DNA from: Hirudo medicinalis
Lineage: Eukaryota; Annelida; Clitellata; Hirudinida; Hirudinidae
NCBI GenBank assembly: GCA_011800805.1
Contig: MPNW01000009.1
Coordinates: forward strand, 247,116 to 311,115
Length of the DNA stretch: 64,000 nt
Direction: 5' to 3'
Positions 1 through 14,940 of this stretch are shown here, one piece after another. A program made the translations under genes and the position numbers. The notes beneath the pieces were generated by a model. It saw nothing but the letters and a program-made list of their open reading frames with translations. It searched no databases and had not been told where the DNA came from. The number at the start of each line of letters is the position of its first letter. The stretch's first letter is position 1.

Positions 1-55
1 GAAAGGAAAGGACTAATGACTGAGATATCAACACACCATTAGCCTTGACATAGTG

Positions 56-790
56 CAGGTCATGAGAAGAGGGAATTCTCTTTTGTTCGTTGTTCTCCCA
101 CAAGATTGCAGCTCAGTATAATTTCAACATCTTGAGATTTCAGAAACAGGATGCTGATATTTGAATACGCCTCTTGTGCGCACTTCGACAAATCTGCAGC
201 CGGGTTAATTTGTACATGCTCCTGTAAAATTCGCCGCCATACAAGCTCTTTTAGCAATGCCACCCATTCCATCAACAGGAACTTTATTATGAACTGCTGC
301 AAAAAAGTTCCAATCCAGCACATTGAAGGATTCATGAGTAAGAGGTACCTGGAAGAGAATAAATCTATTCTTGAACTGACTGGCAGCTCCAATTGTGAAC
401 ATATGCAGTTACATAAAACTCCGGTCTTCTGATACTGCTAGTACCACGATTGAAGATAGTCACAAAATACTTGTCATGATGCAGATCATCGCTTACTATC
501 ACATACGATTAAATGTCCTCCATTGCAGAAGTGTATAAAGTGATTGCATTCGTTACCCAATAAGTTGACATGATTTCTTTCTGCTGTTTAGCATTAAAGT
601 TCTCTAAAAGTCTGCCTGCAGTTCGGCTTCATTTTTTCAAACTTTAATTTGTTGCAACTGAGTTTTTGCTATGAAAGTGTCATTTCCGAAAGTATTTCAT
701 TTCGCCTCATTTCCGACAACTGCTTGACAACCTCTTCACACTTGAAAGTCGACTGGATTATTTCTTTTCTTTACTGGGAAGACCATTGAC
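56..790 (-). pseudogene. Decayed transposase-like remnant
   Basis: Reading the minus strand gives recognisable protein pieces in shifting frames. Near 505-430 there is VIVSDDLHHDKYFVTIFNRG, and near 400-210 there is GAASQFKNRF followed by WNFFAAVHNK and VDGMGGIAKR. After a frame change comes VWRRILQEHVQINPAADLSK down to about 62. Arrays of SDD..HD, GAASQFKNRF and DG(I/M)GG.(A/V)KR occur in an uncharacterised transposase-like family found in many invertebrate genomes; I recall the motif pattern but not a firm superfamily name. Frameshifts and stops show it is dead. It lies beyond the last exon I can place for the CARD gene, so it may sit in an intron or in intergenic DNA. It is annotated as a relic, with the family assignment tentative. 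Confidence 0.55.
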
Positions 791-869
791 AATACTAAAA
801 TTCAAAGTCTGCATTTTCAACCAATTTTGACCATTATTGCGTCAGTTACGTGTGTGTTAATTAACATCC

Positions 870-890
870 ATTAACACACACACACACATA
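870..890. repeat. Short (AC)n microsatellite
   Basis: A short run of alternating C and A follows TTAAC near 870-890. It is a simple repeat with no other signal. The stretch from 800 to 1460 otherwise shows no exon that I can support. Confidence 0.6.
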
Positions 891-1460
891 CATAGTGCCT
901 TACAATTCCTGTTATCACTTGCAAAAAAGAATTTGTAGACTTGTGCTACTATTTAAGATACGAATAATAACTTATTTGGTTATGTAAATGGTAGTATTTG
1001 ACAGAATCTTCAAATAAAATTTTGTACATATAAACTGAAATTTTTGAACAAAAAATGCACTACGAAATGTCTGCTATAAAATCCGATATACATGGACATC
1101 TAAACTTAGAAGCGCTGCATTTTACAATTAAAACATTAATAAATAGAATGAGACTGAAAAATTATACAAATGGCTACAATAATTTTTTGGACTCTAGGTA
1201 ACATTTTTCATGGAATTCACCGTATGCAAAAATTCCACAAACAAACTTTATTGGACTAAATGTAAAAGGTAAAGAATGTTTCCTAAGTTTTTCTTAGAAA
1301 TGTATTTAAAGACTTATAAAATAAATGGTTAAATGTCATTAGTAATGTTAACATTAACCTTAGAAATAGGACTTGAATTATTCGATTGTTCTTCTGCAAA
1401 TATTTCGAATGGTCACTTGAAAACTTGGCATTGAAATAAAATTAAAACTTCAGCACTCAC

Positions 1461-4373
1461 TTCGTAGGTCCTCAGTGCTTGTGCCTTTTACATTTCTCCA
1501 ATTCATGTTCATGAAAATATGCGTACTTTGGCGCACGTTGTCGTCTTTTAGGGTTTCCAGCTTCTGTTGAAGCTCGCCTTTAGAAGAAGCAGTTTGTGAT
1601 TGTTTATTGTGGTGGTGTGGAGGTAAGGACACATACATATCAGAATGTAGCATAGATATCAGACTATCTCGCAGATATCAGAATGTGTTACTTTAAAAAG
1701 TTAAGCCCATGCTTGATTGTTTTGGATGCTAAAGTTCTGAGATTAGGGAGGTCATCTCAAAGAAAAAAGGAAAAATGTAATTTCTAGAATTGTATTTTCT
1801 CAAACAAGAAAGTGACAGAATGTGTTGCATGAATTTTTTAATGTGAAAATATATTATTTAGAGAATGTAATGTATAATTTCAGTAATATATGAATAAACT
1901 AGTATTATTTGATTAAAATAAAATTCACATACTATTTAATGATTTCAATTCGTCAGCCTCGTCGAAAGATCTCTCCATTTTTTCATTTAGAAGTTTTCTT
2001 TCCTCCATCATGCTTTCATTTTCCAGCTGGGATAAACGTTCAAAAGATAAAAATAAGATTACAAATATTTTAATAATAAAAATACTAATAATTTTTTGAA
2101 GCATCTCTTTCTATCTAAATATTAATAGAGTTCCCAAAGTTTCTTTATTTTTACTATGTATTTTATAATTAGTAAAAATATTTTATATTTTTCAGAATTA
2201 TTGGCTGATCAATAAACCTTTTTTTTAACTTCCATGAAAATTAGATGGTATGGTCATTGGTTGATGTAAAAAATTAATCACAAACTTTCAATCTTTGAAC
2301 GGCCTCCCTCAACTGGATGATGTCTTCCCTCTTCCAATTGTTTTCCTCCAAGATGGTTCCCATGCATTTCTGCAGCTGGTCAAGAAGAATTCGTGACTTT
2401 CGAAATGAACTCACTTCTCCCTTGGCGCATTGGAATTCTGCATTAAGACGAATTGTTTCTCCGGAAATTATAAATAAGTCATGGACTACAATTTCATCCT
2501 TATAATAATTCCATTCCTACAATAATGTTATCTTTATAATAATTTTATCCTTATAATTACTCTATTTACTCAAAATAGGGAGTAAATAACTTATATTTAC
2601 TTTATTAGCTTTAAAGAAATAATGAGTGGCTCTCAAAAGACTTTGTAATTGGTTTCAATAGAAATGCTTTTTCAAGGCGAAGATAACGTAACAAATATTT
2701 TCAAATGTTTTATTTGATAAATAGAGGCAAAGACCCGAACATTACAACCCAAACCGTGCATCACATATCCATGAGATACTCGTAAAAAACGATCAATAAT
2801 TTAAAAAAAAAAGTATTGTTTAATTAATTAGTTTCTATGCATTCAATATGCGTCCCTAAAAATGAATCAAAGAAACCCATGCCAAAACAGAACGATAAGT
2901 GATTTAAAATTATAGGTGGACTCGATGGAAAATAAATATTCCGTAATTACGCAATCTTCAAAAGAACTGGTAAGTTATTGCAATTAGGCAAACTACTTGA
3001 CCATTCATGCGAGTTTCATAATGTAATAACTGGCTTATAAAAAGGAAATCATGAAATGTCTTGGTAATATTTTGCAATAGGATTCCTACTTATTGAAAAC
3101 TAGATAAAAGAAAATTTGATGAAGATAAATAAACCGGGTGCTGCGTTATCACCATTGCTATTATTGTTACTATTTTGAGTTTGTGATTAAGTAACATATT
3201 TAGCCAACATCAGAGACTGTAGCTAGCGGCTTAAAAAAAGTCTTTTAAAACAAGAACTTGGGCTCCGTTTTTTTTCTGTTTCTTAAGAATTGTTGTTAAG
3301 TCATGGTAGTTATTGCTAACTGTATCTCTTGCCTACATTTAAGCATGAATTTCTCCTTAACGACGAGGTCCTGCATGATTGTCGAAAAGAAGTCGCGATC
3401 TATAAAAAGAATCCTTATAAGTTGAACTCTTAGGGTGCCATATATAATATAAATATATATATTAAATTATATATTATATTACATTTTATATATATATTTA
3501 AATCCTTGTTTAGATGTATCATCAATTTATCGAATTGAATATAACATCGGCAGGCTTTCTTAATGTAATTTGACATCCCTTTGCAAAAACTTGCATTACA
3601 TTATCTCACATTTGCTGTAATTGAACTTAAGAAGTTTCTTCACAAATTTCATTGTGTTGCTTCATGGCAAAAACTCTGTAGTGAAATTGCAATAGCATCT
3701 GGCATCGAGCACAAGCCTAACTGTAGATGATAATGACTACGTGGATGGGAACAACAGGATATGCTTTATACAAAATAATTATGCTGCTAATTACTTCTCA
3801 GTCCAGCATCCTTGCAGTAAAATTTACGTTTTTGTATAATTTAAACTAAAGGATATTGCCAAACTTTTTTTTGTGGTGAATCATAATTTTAATTAAGTGA
3901 CACGATAATAAAATTGAAATAAATAGATAAATGATTGATGATGCATCAAGTACATATTCAAAGATTCCAGAATATTCTCCAGAACAGGGTCGGTCTCACC
4001 TTCAGGTGGATCCCTGGGTGCTCTGCCAGTAATGGAGCAGTAAACTTCTGGATAGACCCATTCTACCACTTCCATGTAGGCTTCGGCACCCTTCGTACCC
4101 TTGAACTTAATCGTGTCAATCAAGCGAGCTGGTGTTAAAAATAAGGCAGTTGAAAATAAAAATCATAAACTGACTTGCGTAAGTGAGCTTACCAGATCTC
4201 ATAGCCGACGTATTTCTGCTCAAAATATCCTCTTCATCGTATTCCGTGAGTACTCGCTTTTGCCTCAGCCAAGCAAGGAAGGAATCAACTTTAGTTAATT
4301 TGCTCAGCAAGTGAAAATTGTCCGTCAAAAACTCATTCCATGTTTCAAGTGACCAGCTACAAGGCGCCCCCAT
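1461..4373 (-). CDS. CARD plus coiled-coil protein, CARD9/CARMA-like (partial)
   Basis: Five minus-strand exons join in phase: 4373-4193, 4128-4000, 2437-2286, 2026-1933 and 1577-1461, giving 224 residues and an open 3' end. Residues 1-100 look like a CARD: a VLTEYDEEDIL helix, then GTKGAEAYMEVVEWVYPEVY and SITGRAP, which closely follows the CARD9/10/11/14 pattern (LTE.DEE.IL, G.KG...F.E.LE..YP.LY...TG..P). Exons 3-5 encode heptad-rich charged helices (LREAVQRLKLENESMMEERK) as in the coiled coil that follows the CARD in that family. Those proteins scaffold BCL10-MALT1 filaments in NF-kB signalling; this role is inferred. No PDZ-SH3-GUK part is visible, so it could be CARD9-like, or continue left of base 1461. 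Exon borders of exons 3-5 are less certain than the CARD. Confidence 0.68.
2438..3999. other. Large intron of the CARD gene
   Basis: No exon or conserved coding signal is seen on either strand. The stretch holds an AT-only palindromic tract near 3438-3500 (alternating ATAT/TATA), which could form a hairpin or mark an old insertion. A further exon could hide here, but the phase between 4000 and 2437 already closes without one. Confidence 0.4.
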
Positions 4374-5404
4374 CGCCTGTAACTTTCAAATTTGCAAGTT
4401 CTAAGTTTTTAAAAAGCGTCAAAGGCTTTCTAGATTTACAAGCTGAACATCTAAAGATCTCTTCAAATTGGTCTTTGTTCGATAAATAGCAGGAGGCACG
4501 GCAGCTAGGCAATATCTAATTGTTCTGGCTTCAAAATTGCTCAGTTAGTAAGTTTAGCTTATCAGAAATTCTACAAGTTTTTGAAATGGAAAAATTGCCC
4601 GATTAACTCTGATGAGATCTTTAAATTGAAACAGTTTAACCCAACAGTTAAACGAGTGTGTTGTTACAATATTATCTTAATACAGAGCCTGTTGTAGGGA
4701 CATGACGCGATCGTATTTTTGATCATAATTTTGTTGTTACTTATCACATTTCTACCAGTTATTGCTATGATGTGTATATATTCATTAGTTGTGAGGAAAT
4801 GTTAATTTCATTGACTGTTAATAGAAACTTTACAATTTAAGCAAACACCGAAAATGCGCAAAACACTGAAAAAAAGTATCCATCATACGGCAGCAAAAAT
4901 CTTTATTTGTCAGTATCAGACAGACTTAAATGATAAAATAGATAAAGTTAATAATTTGTCTTGTCACATTTCATTTTAATTATTTTCTGAAGTCGATTTT
5001 TTATTGATTTGATTGGTTTATTGATGAAGGATTTCAGGCTATGTTTGTCCAATTCTTTTCAGTTGAAAAAAATTACTGGATAAATCTAGTATAACTGGTT
5101 TTAATTACCGATATTTAATATAAATTATCAATATAACTTTAAAATTATCATCTCTGAAAAAAAAAGGTTTTCAAAATCAAATTCCCCCGAAAAAAAAAAG
5201 TCGAACATCAACCCCACTTCCAAACTTTGAGTTTCAACATATTTTGAGGAATTCTGCTTTCCTTCTAAGACCACCAGCTCTGACAAATCAAGAGAAGGAA
5301 ATGGCAGTCTAGACAATGATGGCTCCATCTCCAAATTTTCATTTAAAAATGACTTTGGAGATCCTCTGACATTCTTTGACATTATGCCAATAATATTTGA
5401 AGCA
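4374..5404. other. Intergenic, no feature seen
   Basis: AT-rich sequence upstream of the CARD gene start, presumably including its promoter. I see no conserved coding signal. The ORF that can be read at 5128-5409 on the minus strand is low-complexity and overlaps A-runs. Confidence 0.4.
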
Positions 5405-6450
5405 ATCATCTAAATTTTTTTTTATTATTAAGGAAAATAAAACTCCAATTATCCTTTTATCCTGATGCTCCAATCTTTCTACTATGCCAAATCTGCTCGA
5501 AAGACTCATTCTGTCCAGAATTCGCCCCCATATTAACGCATCCTCAAACTGCTCTTCTTTCCAATCCTCTTTGGCTACAATCTTACCTTTCCAACCCCAT
5601 AAATGAAGATTGGCGACAACTTCTCCACTCCAGTTGAACGTCTTGTTGGCGTTCCTCGGGGCTTTGTCCTGAGACCTTTGCTTTTCACTTTTGTCCAACA
5701 TTATTCACTATTTCAAAGTATTCTTTCATCAATATGCAGACGACAGTGCTCCCGCATGGTCTAATGGTTAAGACTTCCGCCTTTCACGATGGCAGCGCGT
5801 ATTCGAATCCCGTTGAGGGAGCACCGTACTAATCATCTTGCTATGCAACGAACGTTAATAAGCAATTTTTATGTAGATGACACAATCTGATTCTCTATCA
5901 CCTCCATCCATAGCCGATCAAATCGAAATCTGCGGGAGTGCACAGATGCCATCAATGATTGGCATCTCGTTAATTTTCTTCAACGAAATCCACAGAAATC
6001 CGAAATCATATTCATCGGCACAACTACCCGCCTCAAAACTCTGTCTCCTAAACGTTGCTGGCACTCTCCTTCCTTCCTCTACTAACCTTAAACTCCTCGG
6101 TGTTATTTTTGATTCTCACCTCAGCTTTGACCTCACCTCAGAACATTCCGCCTCCATCGTCAAATCAATGTAATCTGGGCAATACTGCATATCTGTCCAA
6201 TCCTCTCCGTCGACACAACTTCTCCCCTCGCTCGTAGTCTTGTTCTCGCCTGAACTACTGCAATTCCCTTTTCTACGATACATCTGCCTCTTTGATTCAT
6301 TCCTCGCAACGCGTACAAAATAAACTTGTTAAACTTATTCTCCTTAACCCTATCATAACCTATCATTGTTCAGGTCTTCCTCACATGTAATTCGTTCCAT
6401 ATTTTCCAAAAAACGTCTGACAACGTCTCTCCGGCAATGTTAACTAGTCC
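5405..6450 (+). mobile_element. LINE reverse transcriptase remnant (Jockey/CR1-type)
   Basis: Plus-strand translation shows decayed reverse transcriptase. Near 5644-5700 is GVPRGFVLRPLLF, equivalent to the RT motif GVPQGSVLGPLLF. Then YADD is interrupted by a SINE. After it come DDTI, DAINDWHLVNFLQ and QKSEIIFIG, followed by distal RT sequence with frameshifts (about 6050-6380). Several stops show it is inactive. The end of the element is not sharply defined. Confidence 0.75.
5746..5869 (+). mobile_element. tRNA-derived SINE inserted in the LINE
   Basis: The sequence from 5746 to about 5826 folds like a tRNA: an A box (TGGTCTAATGGTTA), a CTTTCAC anticodon loop as in tRNA-Glu, a B box (ATTCGAATCCCG) and pairing GTGCTCC/GGAGCAC ends. 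The anticodon stem is mismatched, so this is not a working tRNA. A tail with TATGCAACGAACGTTAATAA follows, related to the SINE tail at 18.2 kb. Thirteen-base flanks (5733-5745 and 5870-5882) match at 11 of 13 positions and are an aged target-site duplication. Confidence 0.8.
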
Positions 6451-7000
6451 ACAAACAAAAATAAATAAAAAATGTTGATGTTAAGAAAGCCTCATAAAGT
6501 AGTTATGAGATGCCCCAAATATTTTTTATTCATGCATTTCACAACTAGATCCCTAAGTAGAAAATCCTTATTCCCAACCCAGAAGCTGAACGGAAAACAG
6601 CTCGATTTTGTGACTTTTAAAGAATTATCGCATGCTGACAATAAAAGTCAATAAAAGGTTGGAAGCATTGGATGACACTATCTAAATTCTTACTAACTTA
6701 TGCTCATGTAGTATGTACCTCCACGGTCGTATATCTAGCGTTTTGGTCTGTGCTTTCAGACTTTATTAAGGTTAGTTTGAAAATATTAAGACAACTTAGT
6801 GGTGAAAAAAATTATAAAATGGTATAAAGTCCTGATATCACATGTAAACATGTAAAGTGGGTGTGCCAGTAGCACTTAGTGACTCCTTACAGCTAAAGGC
6901 TTACGTGTCTGCCGAGCTAAGCGTGATTGCATCACTTTCTTGTCATCGCTTCTTCTTTTTGGTTTCTGCAGGTCGCTATTTTTGGAGGAGTGATACAAAA
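6451..7000 (+). promoter_or_regulatory. Upstream region of prolyl-tRNA synthetase
   Basis: No gene is seen between the LINE and the synthetase start. A pyrimidine-rich tract ending in TTTCTGCAG at 6961-6970 lies 30 bases before the ATG and looks like a 3' splice site, so a 5' UTR intron or trans-splicing is plausible. No TATA box stands out. Confidence 0.4.
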
Positions 7001-9988
<2,988 letters not shown>

Positions 9989-10133
9989 TGAGAAGTGGAA
10001 GTTCTAAATCTCAGTGGTCTTTCCCTGAGCCTACCATTTTAATGCAACCGATAGGTTGATTGAGACATGACTCTTAGCACGTAGGATAATTTCATTAAAC
10101 AAACATAACTGGTTGCATTCTCCAAACTCTTGC

Positions 10134-10139
10134 AATAAA
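10134..10139 (+). terminator. Poly(A) signal of prolyl-tRNA synthetase
   Basis: AATAAA lies about 150 bases after the synthetase stop, followed by a second AATAAA about 15 bases on. The convergent gene on the other strand ends at 10275, so the 3' UTRs of the two genes lie back to back. Confidence 0.5.
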
Positions 10140-10274
10140 TTCTAATGTAATAAATTCAGGAGTTAGTCTTGTTGACTGCATGCTGAACAAGACAATGGCA
10201 ATTCAACGTCGGTTTCCCTGATAGGCTGCAAATGGTTTAAAATGTTACTCAGTGAAATTATGATGCTGAAAAAG

Positions 10275-13200
10275 CTAACAACCTCTGTTGTAGGGAGGTC
10301 TCCTTCCCTTTTCAACATGTCTTAGGTCGACACCATTCCTAAAAACACGAAATTGATCGAATTAACGAATCACCTAAGGGCAAACTGCAATCTCGACTTA
10401 CGACAACACTTGACTGAGGTTCAGCAGCAGGTTTACAGGTGTTGGAATTCCATCGTCTAAGTTCGACCTTTTATTATCCAACATGTCATACTGCCTTGAC
10501 CTTGACAGAGGTGAGATAGATCTCTTTCTCCTTGTGGTGTTCCTAGAGTCTGCACCGCTCCTCCTCATCCTATCATCATAGTGAGATGAGTGATGCCTGA
10601 GGTCATCAGCCTCACGATAGTTCCCTTCACAAAATCGCATTAGAGGCCATATTTATTCGATATAGTTATTCAATATCAAGCTTGAGTCGAATTGATCCTC
10701 ACCACTTTCATCAAGTCTCAGCATTTTGGATTTTCCATTCTCCAGACCACCTCCAACAATTGGTAGTGATGGTGATGCCAACATAGCATTTCCCCCTCCC
10801 ATGAGGTTGATGTTTGGCTGAATTAAATTTGGATTCAGGACTCCCCCAGCTCTGTAATTTATAATTACAGAGTCCCGAGTTAATTGCATATAAATGGATT
10901 AAGCCAAAATTATTGCAGGCCTACCCAATCATGCCTAAGTTTTGCTGCATCATGAAGGCCAATGGGTTCACAATGCTGGAAGAGCTTCTGAAAATGTGAA
11001 AAAATCACTATTACAAACACACCCATCAATCAGAAATGAGTAGATGAGAAACATACCCCAGCAACGAAGGAGGAATTGCCCGGTTGTTCAAAGAACCAGG
11101 ATTTCCTGATCTCCTGTAATTAGAACCTCGAGGTTTCCTGTGATCATTGTAGGGGGATCTTCTTCCTGTTCTGTTGGGAGATGCCTTCCTGAATGTTCCC
11201 CTGCTGGATGACCTATTTGAATTTCTTTCTCTAAGCTTATTGTTCTGAGGAGTGACTGATCTCTTTTTTCGCTCTTTTACTATTCCAAACCTAAACAAGC
11301 AAAAGAATTGGAACCATTGAGATTTAGTTGTTCTGATGTTTGTTCAACAAGAAACAAATCCAAATAACCTGACTAGAATCTTCTGACAAGAAGCAGCATC
11401 TAAAGTTGGCAGACCGGTCATTCGTCTTAGTTCATCCAGGGAAGGTTCTGGCAATTCCATTTCTTTACGACATTTGTTGTCCTTTTCAATCAGAGACTTG
11501 CACAATTCAACTCTCTACAATGAAGAAATAGTATAACAAATCAAAACGTGCAAAATATTTCAATTTGATGACAAATCAATTCAACACTGAACACCTCCTC
11601 CATCTTATCAGGCAACTTCACAGCAGGATCAATATTTGCCTTGTCTAATATTTTAATGCATTTGTCCAGGTGTCTCAATATGACCTTGCGCTCCCTCAGT
11701 CTAAGGTAAGCTAAAAAGTCAAATTGCATTTTGAGAGCTAACAAATATGACAAAATTGATAGGAAGAATTTTAACCTCTGGGAACTGTGTTCACAGGATT
11801 TCTATAATTGAGCAGGAGTAACCTGTGTCCTCTCAGTTCTAATTTCTTAGCAGCTGCTTCAGTAACTTCAGTGTTTACAATGTCATCGGAGGGAAAGATT
11901 AGATATGCATATCTGAAGTGGTAAAACTTATCATCATTCCCAAATATTTCATTATCATACATTTTAATGTTATCAAACTAAAAGTCTTAAAGTGGGGTTG
12001 AGCATCATCTGTAGAAAGAGAGATTGAAGGCAATTTTCATTGCTGCTGCCTCAGGAGTCTGAAGTCAGAAGTGTCAAAATCTGCCTAAGTCCAGAAAATG
12101 GAGTGGAGAGGTAATCCATCATTCAGAAATTAGGCTGAGGCAAAAATGGGGTGATATTGTTCCTTCAGAAAATAGGTTATGATTACCCTTTAGGAGTTGG
12201 CATGGACGTGACAATGCTGGAGGCATCTTTGCTATTTGTGGAGTTGGTTTCCTTGTGCTTGGAAGATTCCAAACGAAGAACAATTTCTTCAGCTTGTGGA
12301 AAGAGTTCTTTGACTGATTCGACTTCGATATCATCAGCCAAGTTCTTCAAGATGGCTACATTGTCAGTCCATCTCTCTGCAAATGTCATTAATTGGTCAA
12401 ACAGGAAATTTATCAAACTTTGAAAGTCTGGCTTCCATGTTCAGAGGCAGAGGGATTGGCATCTTGTGGGTGGATTGTTGAAACACATTAAAATAGGATC
12501 AGAACAAAATGTGACCTTTTAGTCTCAGGGATTAATCAGATTCATCTTTTAGAGAACAGCAAATTAACAATGAAAGTGCCAATTAACATCAAAATTTTAT
12601 CCCTTGCTTACACTAAAACAAAATACAATTTTAAGACAAACTTTTTCCTCTCAAATCCAAAATAAAGTCCTCAACCATTTTATCTAAAAAAAAAAAATAA
12701 ATGAATAAGCTTGTAAAAACAAGAATTGGGGCTGGTTCTAGCTACATACTGGTGTTGATTTCACACGTTATCTTCAAATCATTTCTCCATGCTTTAATAG
12801 CTCCCATTGCTTTATTTGCTGAACCAGATGTCGTAAAGTTGAGGACTAATACTCTAAACAACAACAGAAAATGCATGATAAATAATTTCCCTCCAAAACT
12901 TTTAAAATACTTTCTTACAACTCACCCAAGCATGACTTTTGGATCTTTTTGATTTCTTGTATAATGTAATTTGGCTTCTTCCAATGAACTCCACGTCAGA
13001 ATATTTTGAATCTCCGAAGCATTGAAATCCTCAAGAGTGAGCGGATGTGCGACCAACTTGCGGCGCTGCTTCAAGTGACCAATGTCTTTAATAAGAGAAA
13101 AAGAAGTCAGGAGTTAAGTGTGCCAATTAGCCTCATTACTCAGATCTTGAATATGTCTGAAGCTACAAATTTAATGAAGTTCTAACCATCCATCAATGTC

Positions 13201-13786
13201 TTCATTGTAGGCATGCTCAACATGGCTTTTTCAATGTCTTCAGGGTTCATGGCATCTTTTTCCTTCTCGAAAAGGTCTAAATTAATATTTTGAGGTTATG
13301 GTTGTTTGAAACAAAACCCTTAGCAAAGTATTTTGAATTACATTGGAAGCTCACATGTGTCTGTTGTTTGCTGGCATTTATATGTTTCAGTATATTAAAG
13401 CTTAATAAACTAAATATCATCCCAAAATTTCGTTAAGCAACTATAAGAATAAATTTTATAACATTTTCCGTAATTTAGAAATCACCTTTTTCATTGTCAG
13501 AGTTTACGTCTTCGTCATCCCACTCATCAACAATCATAAGACCTTCAACCTTTCCACTTGACAAATCTTTTTCATCTCTGCCTTCGTTATGATAATATGA
13601 ATCCTCTCTCTCGTCAATATCTGCATCATTAACTTCACTGTTCCCACAAAATTGGTCTTGTTCAACAAGTATTTCATCAGCTCCTGAGATATGTGTGGAG
13701 TCTTCCAAGTCAATATGTTCTTCGCCAACATAAATTAAATCAGGATCTGATAGATTGCCATCGTTTTCCATGACCGAAGCTCTCAA
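10275..13786 (-). CDS. RRM protein with acidic N-terminus and RS-like tail
   Basis: Thirteen minus-strand exons close in phase to 658 residues: 13786-13486, 13276-13187, 13085-12926, 12853-12750, 12376-12187, 11912-11776, 11710-11595, 11514-11369, 11290-11057, 10987-10925, 10851-10703, 10624-10402, 10338-10275. The first 100 residues are acidic. A single RRM spans the exon 5/6 junction: NVAILKNL (RNP2-like), ELFPQAEEIVLRL, then GYAYLIFPS (RNP1-like) and LRGHRLLLLNY. A charged helical stretch follows (RLRERKVILRHLDKCIKILD), then an Arg/Ser-rich region near residues 415-490 and another around RRKRSISPLSRSR. I do not recognise the family; the make-up suggests a nuclear RNA-binding or splicing-associated protein. 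The exon 4 to exon 5 join is the least certain. Confidence 0.75.
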
Positions 13787-14593
13787 AACTATCGCCTAGC
13801 CTAGCCACGCAAAAAATGTCAACAAAACTCATCTAATAAAACAACAACATGGATGTCAACGGAATTAAACGTTGTAAAAAGAAAAGTTTAAAATGAATTC
13901 AAATCACCAATTCAAAATATAAAACTAATGTTCTCATATGTTTTAAAATAATTTTTAGCATTATGCGTTTTTATTTCGTTTCGTTCATTTTTTGAAAAAT
14001 CTTCTGTTATAAATCTATCAATAATGGCGAATTAATTAATTCCAAATGTAAAGGCATATAACTTATAACATATGTCGAATTTAAGACAAATATAAGTTTA
14101 ATTCTGCCATTTTTAGCACTTCTTAATGTTGCTTGACTTATTTATTTATTTCAACCAAAAAGATTATGTATTTATCATTTGTTTATTTGATCGATGGACG
14201 ATGCCGTAATGGTACACGAACTGCACCTTGAACTGCTTTAATTGAAATTGCCTTGACATTTTTTTATCATTAAAAAAATTCAATATTAAATATATTCAAC
14301 AAATTAGGTTAATAATCAACAGTTATCGATACAAATGTGCATAATACCTAAAAATATTTTTAAAAAAGATGTAATTTATTACATAACATGACAATTATTT
14401 ATAGTGTTTAATAAGACCGAAATCTGAGTAATAGCCGTTCTTCACCTTTAACTTCTAATATCCATATTTACTTATGTTTGTCACAAGATTTTCTGCTGTA
14501 TCTGCACGGATGGCATCCCCATCTAATTCTGTACAGGGAAACCACCCTTGCGCTGAAGTAATTATTTTTAGAGTTTTCCCTGAGCCTTCCTTT
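13787..14593. other. Intergenic, no feature seen
   Basis: AT-rich sequence upstream of the RRM protein start. It must contain that gene's promoter, but I can point to no specific site. No coding signal is seen. Confidence 0.4.
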
Positions 14594-14750
14594 ATGAACT
14601 TTATTTATATAGCGCCATATGCATAGCTTCTTGTTAACCGTTTAATCGTTCCTTTCCAAGGGCGATCGCGGCAGTGCAGGCAGGGTTTCGAACCAACCTG
14701 CCAACCTGCATTCACAGCTTACAATCGTGCCTTATAGTAGAAGCACTTTT
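14594..14750 (-). mobile_element. SINE-like repeat, copy 1 (GCGCTATATAAATAAA tail)
   Basis: Read on the minus strand, this has a tRNA-type B box (GGTTCGAAACC at about 14695-14685) and ends with ATGGCGCTATATAAATAAAG. A second, more decayed copy of the same tail and flank lies at 56530-56660. Terminal GCGCTATATAAATAAA is a common SINE/LINE 3' end in animals. It differs from the SINE family at 17.9 kb. Confidence 0.6.
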
Positions 14751-14789
14751 TGTACCATTGAAAAACTGTTAAGGCAAAAGCCCTTCCCT

Positions 14790-14940
14790 CCCCAATAAAA
14801 TTTTGAAAGCCTCTATGAGGTCCCCTCTGCTACTCTTCTCATGAGTAGTCAACTGACATCTTTTTAAACTTTCCTCATAACGCAACTTTCCTAATTCTTT
14901 TATCATCCTGGTTGTCATTCTTTGCACTCCTTCCAACACT
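14790..14940 (-). mobile_element. CR1-type LINE fragment, distal RT part
   Basis: The minus strand encodes VLEGVQRMTTRMIKELGKL then YEESLKRCQLTTHEKSSRG. This matches the CR1 region LERVQRRATKMI.GL..L.YEERL..L.L.TLE.RR.RGDL. It is the continuation of the fragment at 16273-16590, from which it was separated by an inserted element. Confidence 0.75.

Noticed and set aside
3438..3500. Replication origin or regulatory palindrome
   Set aside because: Pure AT alternation in an AT-rich genome is not evidence of function.
5746..5826. Functional tRNA-Glu gene
   Set aside because: The anticodon stem is mismatched, it is followed by a SINE tail, and it is flanked by a target duplication.
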